Source: Trochalopteron elliotii
Taxonomy: Eukaryota > Chordata > Aves > Passeriformes > Leiothrichidae
Direction: 5' to 3'
Assembly: GCA_024734555.1 (NCBI GenBank)
Contig: JANPWX010000118.1
Span: forward strand, 1,099,820 to 1,163,819
DNA: 64,000 nt
The position numbers were made by a program, and so were the translations under genes. Under the pieces are notes generated by a model. That model saw nothing but the letters and a program-made list of their open reading frames with translations. It had not been told where the DNA came from and made no database searches. Of the stretch, positions 27,801 through 39,800 are shown piece after piece. How positions within the stretch are numbered: the stretch's first letter is position 1; every line of letters begins with the position of its first letter.

Positions 27801-30800
27801 TGATAAGAGCCAGCCTCAGCTACTTTCCTTGATCAGTTCTTCTCAGAGGATGCATGACTGCCACAATGGATCAGCTCCTGAGACAGTTATGAATGACAAC
27901 TTGGGATGGTCCCAAAGTGCCTCCCTTCAGGACCCATGTTTTCCTGCTTCCAAATCACTCCATTCCCCAACAAAGCAGTATATTTGGATGACTCAAGGCT
28001 CCCCAGCACTCAGGGCCTCTCCTGCCTGTGGGGTGGCATACATGTGCTCTTGTTACTCCTGAGCAGAAGGCCCATTGTAGAGAGCACCAGTTCTTTGAAA
28101 AGTCAGCAAACACTGACCCAGGAGTGCCCCAGCTGCCATCAAACAGCATTTTCCTTTTAATTATAAAAGACAGCTTTATGAAACAGCTTCAAAACAAGTT
28201 CAAAAGCTCTTTATGTATGTGCTTATGATCCCATAAGCAAAAAAAAACCCCTAAAAATTAGGTCTCACCATCTAAAACCTGGTGGAAACTGAAATATTTT
28301 AGCAAGAGGGGCTGCTGAATAGAGACACTGGTGGTGTATCAAGGTCTTGGTGGCTCCTTTAGTGGGGGGAAGACAGACATCCACCCCAACACTCATGGCT
28401 GTGGCATTGCTCACCAGCCAAACAACTCTGGCTCCTTGGCTTTAAAAGTTTCCTGACTTACCCCCAGTTAGCTGCTCTGTGAGTCCATGACAGCGCTGGG
28501 AACGAAACCCAGCTCTTGTGGTTCCAGCTCCCTGCCTTAACCACAAGGCTGCATTTCCTCCTGGTAAATAGCTACTTTATACAATAAGTGCTAAATGAAG
28601 CTCATTTTTCATCCCCTGATTGCACTCTGGGGTTTAAGAGCTGGCTTGGCCTCCTGATGCTCTTTGGCTTCTCCTGCCGGCACCCCGAGAGCGGGAAGCT
28701 CGCAGGAGATGCCAGGGGGTCATGACAGCAGCCTGGATCTTGTGTCTGAGGGCTCTGCTGGAGACCACCAGGGTGGGAAGGGGATTTGGGGTCCACACCA
28801 CAGAGATCCCTTGTCCCTTTCTAGCAGGCTCAGGACCGTGGCAAGCGCAGCTCCCTCACCTCTCATGGATGACGCCGCTGATGGGAGGCAGCCAGTGGAT
28901 GCTGAGCGAGTCCTGTGTCTGCGCCGTGACCATGGGAGGGATCGGGATGGGCGCCGGCTTCTTGCTGTGTCCCCAGCGCTGGTACACCAGGTCCAGGTAG
29001 CAATGCATGCGGGCCACCTGGTTGGGGGTGAAGCTGTTGGTGCAGTCATCGTCTGGGGGAGAAAACAGGCCGGGCTGAGGGTTAGGGCGCGGCGACACGC
29101 ATCTTTCCTCCTGGCCAAACTTTTTCGGGGACATCTCGGGAGGGCTGGGAGGCAGCAGCGTGCGGTGGTGGCTCGGCTGCCGTGTGTCCCCAAAGCCACA
29201 AGATGGCACTGCCTCAGCAGCTCCGCGTCCCTGCACCTGCCCGGCGCCGGCACCTGGGCAGCGCCAGCGCCCGCATGGCATGGCTGGACGGGCCCGCAGG
29301 GACACGGAACTGCTCCTCCGGCTCCGGCCCGCCCAGCATGGCATGGCATGGCAGGACCAACACCAGCCCTCTGCCTCTGGCATGCCTTGGGGAACCGAGC
29401 CAAAAGAGTTCGGGAGGTTAATAATTAACAACAACAATAATAATAATAGTAACAGCTTCAGGACCAGAGAACAAGGTACACACGGACAAGAGCAGCCTTG
29501 GTGCGTGTCCAGGGAGGAACTGGCAGGAAGAGAGGGATGGACAGAAATAGCCTGAGGGTAGAAAGCGGTTAAGCAGCGACTGCAAGCACTGCCTGACACA
29601 TCCCAACACACCAGGAGGGACCCTGTTGGTTAGGGAATGAGGTAAGGCCCTACTGATGCAGACAGAAGGGAGGGAAACCCAGGTTTAAAGGAAGGTGAGC
29701 ACTTGTGACTCCCAACAGCGATTACTTGTTACCTGTGTAACTCATGTAGTTGTTGAAGGGCGTCCCTGTGAAATGTGTCTGGCCACAGGTGTCATTGGTG
29801 GGGTCTGGATCCCGACAGAGTTTGCTCTTTGGGGTGGGGGCAGTGTCAGCACAGAGGTCTCCTGTCTCCATGGATGGAGTGGTCTCCCTGCAGGGATCGT
29901 CACAAGACTCCCGCTCACTCACTCCCTTAAAGACATGGTACAGCCCCAGGACATGCCCCACTTCATGGATCATGGTGTTGGTGTGGCCCTGCATCCCATA
30001 GTAAGCAGGGTTGAGGACAACTCCACCTGGAATTAAAAGTACAGAGCATCATTCCAAGAAAGGGACAGTGGACATCTGTCATGACTCACCTGTGAGAGGT
30101 AAAACTCCTCTCATTGTGCTTCCAGGCCACAGATCCACAGATGAGGGGCCAGATGGAGACCAAAAGATGGACATATTCAGCCTCTTATAGGATAGGGAGA
30201 GACTCCTTTGCCCTCTTGGATTGGGACAGGGTGGGTGGTTTTTCTTCCCCTCCTACTGCTTTATTCCCCCTTCAACATCTTCAATCACTTCCAGCTACTG
30301 TTGCCCTCTGCATCTTTTTGCACAGCTGTAATTCAGTGTCTGCTTTGGATCACACAGCTCCTAAGGAAGTTTGGAGCCAGAGCACCAAATTGAGCCATGC
30401 TGTGACTTTACAGAGATCATCTTTTGAACCAGAGGACAGAAGCCCTTCCCTGACCTAGACAGGTGTCTAAGGCAGGCCAGCTTCCATGACAGGTGAGGAC
30501 AATGAGGTGCTGAGCAGAGTCCTGAAACACTCAGCTGTGCCAGCTAGAAGCCAGCTTCAGCACAAACCCACATGGAGATTCAAGTGCACTACCTCCAGCC
30601 CCTGCTGAGAAACCACTCATGACCTATTGCTTCAACCTCCAAACCAGACTCTGAAGGGTAAACTAAAAGTCTCGTGAGGTGCTGTTGAAATCCACTAAGC
30701 TTCTACCACAAACCTGATCCAAATTCAGTATATTTTAGAGTGGGATTTCCCAAGACACAGTTTCTGAAGAGTTCTTCCTCCCTTTTAGACAGGTCTGCAC

Positions 30801-33800
30801 GTGAGCAAGACGCCAATGAACCCAACAAGACCCTCACAAACCATCACAAACCTACTCCTCTTCACTGGGGTACCCCAACCCCTGACTCAAGGGAACACAG
30901 AGGGGTAGTTCATCTCCAAGCCAGTTTGGTGCAGGTTCAACTGTCAAAGATGTTGGAGCATGGGCACAGACCAAGTCTCCCAGAGCTGCCACCTCATACT
31001 GAGAGCAACAGCACGGAGTTGGACAGGACCCATGATCATCCTGCCCTAAACTGACCTGTGGCTGCAGGGCAAGTGGTTTTTCCTTTCCTGTGAGCCCATC
31101 TGTGATGGGAAGAACAAGGATCAAGGATACTGACAAAAGCCAGGTGGAACAGAGCCTTCCCTTTGCTCACTGCCAGCATCTCTGGCTCCTGACCTGGGAT
31201 GCACACCCTGTACTGATGGCTCTGTACCACATCTGCTAGGAAACTGTCCACAGAAGGTGCTCAAGAACAAAAAAATTTGCTTCACTGGCCTCCTTTTATT
31301 GGCCTCCTTTTTTTTGTCCAGATTAAAATTTCTTTGGAATCTCTTCGTTTTTTTCTCCTTGTTTTGAGGTTTTTCACTGGGCATTTCCCCCCTTTTTCTC
31401 TTCTCATTTTCACACTCCATCCACTTTTCCATGCTTCCTGACAGTGGAGGAGAAAGGGCTGGGAAGTATCAACAAGACAGGGGTGCTAAAAGCAGACCCC
31501 AGCATGTGCCCAGGCTGACTCCAGGCAACTCCTCCATGCCTCGGGAGGCTGTTTTTACACAACTACTTTTAACCCAGACAGCTTGGATGGCAGTGTGGTG
31601 AATAGTTGGCTCCAGCACAGCTTGCTCCCTCCTTTGCAGGGCCCTGGAGGATTTACTGTGCCAGCTACCTCACAGCAGAGCCTCTGCTACTGCATCTCTG
31701 CTGATGATCACTGCCCTGCCAGCAAAGTTAGAGCTGGCAGGTGGCCACAGTGTGATCCTGTCTCCAGCCACACAGACTGCTAGAAATCTGCTCCTGGATC
31801 AGCTCTGCATGCTACTGACTGCCTCATGTCCTCGAGTACAGGGCATTCCTTCCAAGAAAGGGTTTTCTTCAGATCACAGTGTCCCTGGCAAGACACCAGC
31901 AGGTCTGTGACTCCTGTGGGGGAGCCACGCTGGGTGAACACTGAGCTGGGGGCTGGAAAGGGACCGTCAGAGATGCCCTGAGCAATTCTCCCAAGCTCTT
32001 CCAACAAGGGGTGGAGAAATGATGGTGGCATCTTCTGGGGAACATCCTGCTTGTGTGGCCCATGGAAGGGCTGAGAGGCACCACTGACCTGTCAAGTGGC
32101 ACCATTTCTTAGCTCAAAATTCGTGTTTATTGCTCTTCCTTCCCACAGTGTGGATCTTCTGCCCAGGGCTTGAGGCAAAGGATGGGTCACAAAGTAGCTG
32201 CATTCCCTTTCTTCCTAGTAGTGAGACAAGAGAGCAAAGGACTTTGCGTCCCATCAGTCAAGCTCTTGAGCCTTTAACTGCCTGGAGATGGGTCACAAGA
32301 AGGCAGAGAGGTTGAAAAATCCTTTTGAGACCTTCATGTTCTGTCCTGTCAACTCTTAGGTTTCTGGAAGCCATTGCCCTCTCAATTACCACCCTAGTAA
32401 TTGCTGTAGATAGTGAAGGCATCCCATTGATGGGAAACCCAGTGGGCACATAAAAGCAAAGCTGCTTCTCATTTCAATCAAAACAGGGCATGAGAGAAGA
32501 GAGAACAGAAAGAAAAGGCATCTCTACAGCCAAACCCAAGCCTGAGCAAGGAGGGGGGGCTGCCTGCCCAAAGGTCTGAAAGGAGGAATGAGCACACAGA
32601 AAGAAAATAGTGCTCATAAACAAGTAAATGAGACGTGAAAGCCCTGCACACACCCTGCAGCAGTAACCACAGGGAAAGGGGCTGAGCACCAGGGGCACAG
32701 GGCACCCTGGGACCAAGCAGCCCAGCCCTCCTCCCTGCAGAAACCCAATGCTCTTCCCATGTGGTGGAATAAATGGGATTCCAGTACAGGGAGGCAGAAG
32801 GCTGTCACAAGAGAGGGATGCCAAGGCCGGGGTACCCTGTCCCCTCCCCTCTCCTCTGCTGGCTTCCCCTCTTCCATCCCTCCCCCACACTCCACAAGGA
32901 CAATCATATTTTTAGTACTCATTTTAACAGCTAATTAAATGGCAGAATTAGAAACAGCCTGAGAGCTCTGCCTTCCAGAACATCCCTATCCCTTCATTCC
33001 CTGTCTCCACTGCTCCCTGATGAGTTGGGAGTGCTCCCAACTCTGGACCAGGAAGTTCTATTTCCCCTCTGCAGGATCCTGGCTGTGAAGGCAAGATGTG
33101 GAAGTGTTCATAACATCCCAACAGGACCACCCTCCCCTCTCTCTCCACTGCAGATCAGGCATTCCCTTCTCACTCTGCCTCCACCTGCCCTGGGTGGAGC
33201 TAAATTGGGCTTTCAGTGCCTGAGAACCAGCTCAAGGAGGTTCACAAGGTCAGCATTTACACAACAAAGCTAAAAACTTCCACGTCCCTGTGATATCAAG
33301 GGGGTCCAGCACTCCAAGGCAGGTGAATCAGAGACTTCTTTGGACTTGCTCATGCAACCAAGTCCAGGCAGCTGGAAAGATTCAGGTCTGGCCTCACAAC
33401 ACCTTGTCTCTCCAGGTCAGAACTACCAGCTGCAGACCTGGCAGTAGCCCCAAGGCCAAGCCTCCACTCTGATCAAGCAACAGGAGATGCCCAGCCCACC
33501 AGATTTGTGCTGGTGTAGACTGTACTTCTCCTTTACTCACGTGGCCCTGGAAGCTCCTGCTCCCAGGACATTCTCTGTTACTATTCAGGATCAATGGCAA
33601 GGCTGAAGGACTCCTCCTGCCCATGCCAATCCCAAAGAAGCCAACCTGTTCCTAGGTCAGGGCTGTCCCAGAGGACATTCCCAAGTAACCACAGGACCTT
33701 TAAACAGCAAACCACAAAGCTGAACCTGCATTGCAGGGCCAGTCTTCCCCAAACACTGAGTCAGAGCAATTAATGGAACAAACGCATGACAGTTAGTCAG

Positions 33801-36800
33801 ACAGGAAGATGGCCATTGCCTAAGGTACCTCGGATGGAAGGCTGGCCCTCCTTCAGTATCCACTGACCTCTGCCAGATATATGAGCTGGCCTCAGCTTAT
33901 ATAACTGCAGAAAGTATTTATAACATCAAATGTTCACAATTCCCTTGCCTTTCGACCATGTTTTTGCAGTTCACATGCAGCTACACATGAAGTTGAAAGC
34001 ATCTGTATTATTACATTACTGGGTTTTTTGAACAAGGCTTTCCACCACAGAAAGCTAAAGGTTTGTGTTTTTTTTAAAGGAAGTTCTTTGACTCCTTCTA
34101 CTTTGTCGTTAAAAAGATTTACTTCTAAGTTCTCAGAAAACTCATTCCAGACTCTAAGAAATCTGAATTTGCAAGGAAGTCACTATGATGATGGTGGAAA
34201 GACTGAGACAGACTGTATAGTCACAGGGAGTGGTGCAAACAGACCTGAGACCTTCTACCTCTGCTGCTGTCTGGCAGCAAGTTGTCTTTCTCTGGGAGCT
34301 CCACAGCAGCTGAAACACACTCTATAGAAATTTCCTAGACCACTTCAGCCTTTCCAAGCCAGTAGTTGTCTTTAATGCTTCATTGAATGTAGTTGCTGTT
34401 GGCTGTATTGGTAAACTATTCCCAAGCTTTCAGAAAGGTTGCCTGAAAATTAAATTTCCTTAGGTAAAAAGTCTGGAGGAGAGCAATAGAACTGTAGGTA
34501 ACCAGCAGCATATGAATGGTCAGGTAATGTCTGGTAGCCCCAAAGAAGCATTGTGAAGAGGAGGAGACAAAAACCAAAGTTCACTGAAGTCTTGCAGAAG
34601 GTGGTGACACCAACAGGAAGGTGAGGAGGACCCTCTTGAAAAACGCACAGATCATGAATAAATGGTTTATTAGGAGTTCAAAGCCCCAATGGCAGATTAC
34701 ACTATTTCTACAGAAGAGCTGATGGAGAACAATAAACCTAGTGACCTTTGGGCTGAGGCAAAGTATTAAAATACAAGAAGGGAGGGCAGCTGGAGAAGAA
34801 AAAGTCTCATGATGCTTCTCCTGAAAACATCTAAAAGTCCAGTTCCGAGAAACAAACAGAGTAAAATCTGACCAAGACTCTCAGGAGACAAGAGGCAGTT
34901 TGGCTTCTCAGAGAAGTCATGGAACCAATTTGATTTGTGCAGAGGGTCTGTATGTGTGTAGGGAAAAATCAGCGTGGCATTTCTGCTCTGTGGGAGCAGA
35001 GAGCAGCGTGAGGGGTGCAGGTCTTGTGTGCTGACCCCAATATTTTAAGATCAGGATCGACAGGAGATTAGCAAGATTTAGCACAAGGAAAGGAGTCTGT
35101 CTTTTTGGAGACAGACCCCTCTCTTGTGTATAGACCTGTCTCCACCCCTGGCCACAGCTAGGTCCTCAAGCTCAGGAATTTTTCTCAAACTGCCATTAAC
35201 TCCTCCCAAAGGTTTTTCTTTCTCTTTACTCACCACTTTACTTTCACATCTACTCAGATTCTCCAGTAGCCTCTTGTGAGAGTTTTTGTCAAAAGCCACA
35301 TACTCATGGCTTCCTCAGTCCTAAGTTTCTTCTGTGTGGGACAATAATATACATTGTGCATGGTACAAAGCAAGTGATGATGTGGTGAAGCTCACTGTTT
35401 ATGGAGAACAGAGTCGGCTGCCCGCCCTCCCGAGCTCATTAAATCTAAAACCAAGGACAGTCTTGAACCAAAGTCTTCAGCCCGTGCCAGAGGCTCAAGG
35501 AAGTTTGGATCCAGCTTCATACTTCACAGCTCTGGCACCAGAGTCAAGACAACACCCCTTTTCCCCTGAACCTCCACGCTAAAAACCCAGATCCAACATT
35601 TCCAGATGGTGCCATTTCTCGTGTCCCTGGCTGGACACGAGTGCAGAGACTGGAGCTAAATGCAAGCTTTTGATGAGACCAGTCACCCAAATTACCCCTC
35701 TGTACAACTGCTTGCAAGCCATTGGGAGGGGTCTGAGGGGAACGTGTGTGGCTGAAGCACTTGCTGCAGTCAGATGATTGTCAAGCTGAGCCTTGGAAGT
35801 GATTTCTGGAAGCTGAAAGAATAAATTTCATGGAGATTTGCCTCCCTCAACAAGCAGCTGTGGCAATACACTATTGAAAAAACAGCCCTGAAACTCATTG
35901 AGGGAGGGAAACTGGCAAAAAGGAACTTTGAAACAGGTCTTTAATGGCAGTGTAAAACTTCTAAGGGTTGAACATCACGCACTTGTAAAAGCAGAAGGTC
36001 TAGGTCTGCTGTGCAGGTGTCAGGAGTAATTATTTCCAGTTACTTATTGAGAAACACTTTAGATGTTTTGACTGCAAAGTGCAAAGGGCCTTGCCAGAAA
36101 ACTCCAACACTGAAGAGGTGGTAGGAGAGGCAGGAAAAAGAGAAACAACAGAAAGAGCAGAAAATGCACAAAACAATCCCATTCTAGCGAACCAGTTGCC
36201 GCTTTGGCTGTTTTGCAGCCTACCAGGACTGATGACCTTAAGGGTCTGCCCTGAATCCTCTGAGGCCAAGGAGAACCTTGCCTCCAGCAGGTAGTAGGCC
36301 AAGTTATAAAAGCATGGTAAAATTTGATAGTTATCCTCACACTTGCAGCTGGATTCGGAAGTGGCCAGTTCTGGCTGCTGCCTGGGCAGCCCTGGAGTTG
36401 CTGAAGTCTGCCATCTCAGCTCTGAAAACACTGACACTCCTGATTCGTATCTGTTTGCTATTATGTGCTGCAGAGTGAAGTTCACTGTCTCCAGAATCCT
36501 TAAAGATAGGTCTGGAAGGTCCAGGAGAAACCTGGAAGGTCCTGGAACCTTCTCCAGAGCCTGCACTGGTAAACCCTTATGGTAAACCCTTTGTCTCACT
36601 GCCTCACTTCGTCCACCATCAAAAGTTTCTCATAACAACGTTGAAGCCTCTTGTCAGTGTGTAACCTCACCATCTCACCCACATGGATTCAGGGAACAGG
36701 CAGCTCTTTTCCTCACAGCAGCACCTGTTGGAACACCCAAACCCTGTTATCATGACCTCCTTATCAAACATCCACAACGCCGAGGCACAGCACACCCGCC

Positions 36801-39800
36801 TCTTCTTGACAAGTCAAGGAAGAGAGAGGAAAACCAGTAATTCTGAGACCCTGGGAATTGGATAAGTTACTTACCCAGGTGACTAAGGGCCTCTTTATCC
36901 CATGGCCAAGTGGCAGCACCAGCCAGCTCTTCCCTCACTGAACTAGCAAAGTAAACATTGAGGAAATGGGTGCTGTTCAGCTGCAGAGCCTCCTTCAGCT
37001 CCTTCACGCTCATGTACGCCCTGCAAGAACAAAAGAGAAGAAACAGTCAGCACACACTCCAACAGAGTGAGGAGAAAAAGCAGCAGCCATCCACAGACAT
37101 CCTGCAAAGGGTCACATCCTCAGCTCTGAAACCAAGAGTGTTTTACAGCACAGAAAAACTCAGCATTTCAACAGAACGTCCCATAACACTGCAAACTCTG
37201 CTCTGTAAGGTGCAAGTTCAGCTAGTTGGGGTGGGGGTGGAAGGCACTCATGCAAGCCTGAAGAAGTTTTGCTAATTACAGTAGCTTTGTTGGTGACTTC
37301 TACTCTCAGAAAAGGTTTTCCAACCCTGGGAACAAAAGGACCCCCACAAAATAGAATAATAGGGAACAAAATAGGAGGAGAAAATGAGAGAAGGAAGGAA
37401 ATGCAGATGTTGGTCCTGCTAGGGAAAAGAGAGGGGGTTTGGCATCAGAAAAGCAGAATTTGAGGTGGAAGGAGAGAAGAATGAATCCAGAATTCCAACT
37501 GCTTCTAACAAGGGCTTTTCAGGGTTGCCCTGATATGGGACAGGACAGGAAAGGACATCAATCCTTGCTGTTGGGAGCAGAGAGGGTTTGTCAGCTGGGG
37601 CTGAGAAGTCTGTTCTCCTACCTTCTCTAGTCTACCTGGACTTCCATTCCATCCTTTTCCCCAGGAAAACCAGTATGCCAGAGATGGTAGTATGTGGCAA
37701 AAACAAGGGTGTCCTGGCAGTTCACAGGCACATCTCTCATCAAGACACATCCCAGGTATTGCACAAGGAAGAGCATGAGCAAAAAATATCTTGGAACTTG
37801 ATCAAAAAAACCCCAAACCAACAAAAACAAAACAAACACAAACAATTTCTTGCAGCTCTGTTCAAAATGGGCCTTGGAGAAGACTCTGCCTCTCTGCTCA
37901 TGATTTGAGTCTTTCAGACAAGGTGTGGGATGTCTGCAGGAGCCAGCAGGAGAAAACACAAGGTCTCCCAAAATAAGCTTAATGAGGAGAGTGTAATCTC
38001 TGGAGCCAGATTCATCAAAGGGCAAGTTTAGTGGGGAAAGTCTCCTGACAACACTGCTGGCTGTCTCTCCTCCCATCTTCAGAGCTGGGAATAGAGAGTT
38101 GCAGGAGCAGAAAAAACACTGGAATGGGATATCCAAGATATCCATTTCTACAGGCCACAGGAAGGCAATGGGCTGGGAGAGGTGGGTAGGCACTGGGCAT
38201 CGCAGCAGAGCAGTAACACCCATGGATATGTCTGAGTGTCCATGAAGTGATCCTCACAACGTGGTGTATCTCAGCACTTGAAGACCAAAAAAAGAAAAGG
38301 AAAAAATCCAGCAGTCAGGAAATTTAGGCTTCACTCTTCCCTCTGTGTGAGTGTTTCTGCAGAGGTCAAAAGACTGCATCACATTCAACAGTCCCAGCAT
38401 TGGTCTTTAGGGAGTTCATGTCCTCAGCTATGCAAAACAATCAAGGTCTAACCTAATATCAGCAATAATAATTCCAATAATAGAAATGGAATTATAAGGC
38501 CTTGGACTGTGCTGCAAATGCCAGGTACCCTTTTAAATGGACTTCAGTGATCCTTGTGGGTCCCTCACATCTCAAGATATTCTATGATTCTGTAAATCAA
38601 GTACTACCATTTCCACCACCTCTGCCATTAACCTAATGGGCTGAGACAGGATTAGGACAGGTAGCAGACATTGTCTCCACATTTCTATGACTTTTCTCTA
38701 AGTTTTCAAAGCTTGAAGACCCTGACCCACAGTTTGTGAGGCCATTCATTTAAGAGATTCTGAGCAAGAAGAAAAACAACTCATGGAAAGGCTTTAAATA
38801 CATCACTGTGCAATGATGATGGAAACACACCATTGTGGAAATATGTCATAAGAATGACTAAACCTGCAGCATGAGGCCAACAGCAACATTAAGGTGGCGG
38901 AAAGCATTTCACTTATTCCCATGCTTCCAGGAGCAATTGGCATCTTTGAGCTGCATGGATGGATTATGAACGGAGCACAATTGTTTCTTTGCACTTTCCA
39001 TGAAGGAACACCAGCCCAATTTGAACAAGGTGCTTCTGGTGGTGTCCATTAGCAGTGATACCCATTAGTGTATTCTTCACCACACAGGATGATGGATAGA
39101 AGGATGGAGCTGAGCATGGGCTAAGGGGAAAAAGGCACGTTTTCATCTGAGATGTGAAGTGAGAAAACCAGTGAAATGTGCAAATACTCTGTTTGACATG
39201 GCAAGATCCCTAGTCAAGCTGTTATACCAACAGGCTTGTTTAGAAAGAGAGAGGTTGCTACAGCAAATTGAAGAGAAGGAGGAAAAAATGAAAAAATAAA
39301 GGATTCCAGAAATAAATTAGAGCAGGGTGGCATGTGGAACAGAGCTGGGTAGACCCAAAGGCTATTTCCCTGGACCTGAAACAGCAGAGGCTTTCAAAAT
39401 CCACTGCTGACTTGGGAGGTGTCAGACAATGAGGGTCTTCTGACTGCCTCTCTCCTACTAGTTGGTCCCAAAAGACCATCCCAGGCTGGAGGCATCTCAC
39501 CCATCTTCCCAGGAGCTCTGAAGATTCAGTTACTTCAGAAAAAATCTTGGCTGGACTACGTGGCGGGATGAGATGACCAGCTTGTCTTCACCAGGCCCTG
39601 AAATCTCCCACCACAAAGCAGCATTCCCAGAACACTTTCCCCAGCCACATCAGCTTGTGGAGAGAAAACTCTCCCAACCGGAAAGGACAAATTAGGAGAA
39701 CTTGATCCCTTTCTCTGTGATGTCTCGCCTGAGCATCCCAGACACGCGCCACGCTGACGCCATCGCTCCAACCCAACCAAGACGGGAGCAGGCCGGGAGC

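Larger units (their letters stand above)
29053..29732 (-). other. PAPPA2: PAPPA2 intron C-D, GC-rich half with AAT/AAC repeat
   Basis: About 0.7 kb. Positions 29053-29400 are GC- and CpG-rich with repeated ATGGC units. A trinucleotide repeat follows at 29419-29453. Long open frames on both strands here reflect composition. Confidence 0.7.

Noticed and set aside
28664..29428. 254-codon plus-strand frame
   Set aside because: Antisense to exon D and the GC-rich intron; no recognisable domain. Explained by composition.
28856..29611. 251-codon minus-strand frame with a leucine run
   Set aside because: It contains exon D in frame but reads through the intron and an AAT/AAC repeat. The acceptor at 29052 and the match to exon C show that the upstream part is intronic.
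35210..35299. Retroposon reverse-transcriptase-like words ([14 protein letters not shown]) on the minus strand
   Set aside because: The likeness to an AFD-x-x-SH-x-x-LL motif is short, and the flanks do not continue it. Too weak to call.
36030..36599. 189-codon minus-strand frame near exon B
   Set aside because: No recognisable family, no splice-site support, and one such frame is expected by chance in a 64-kb six-frame search.
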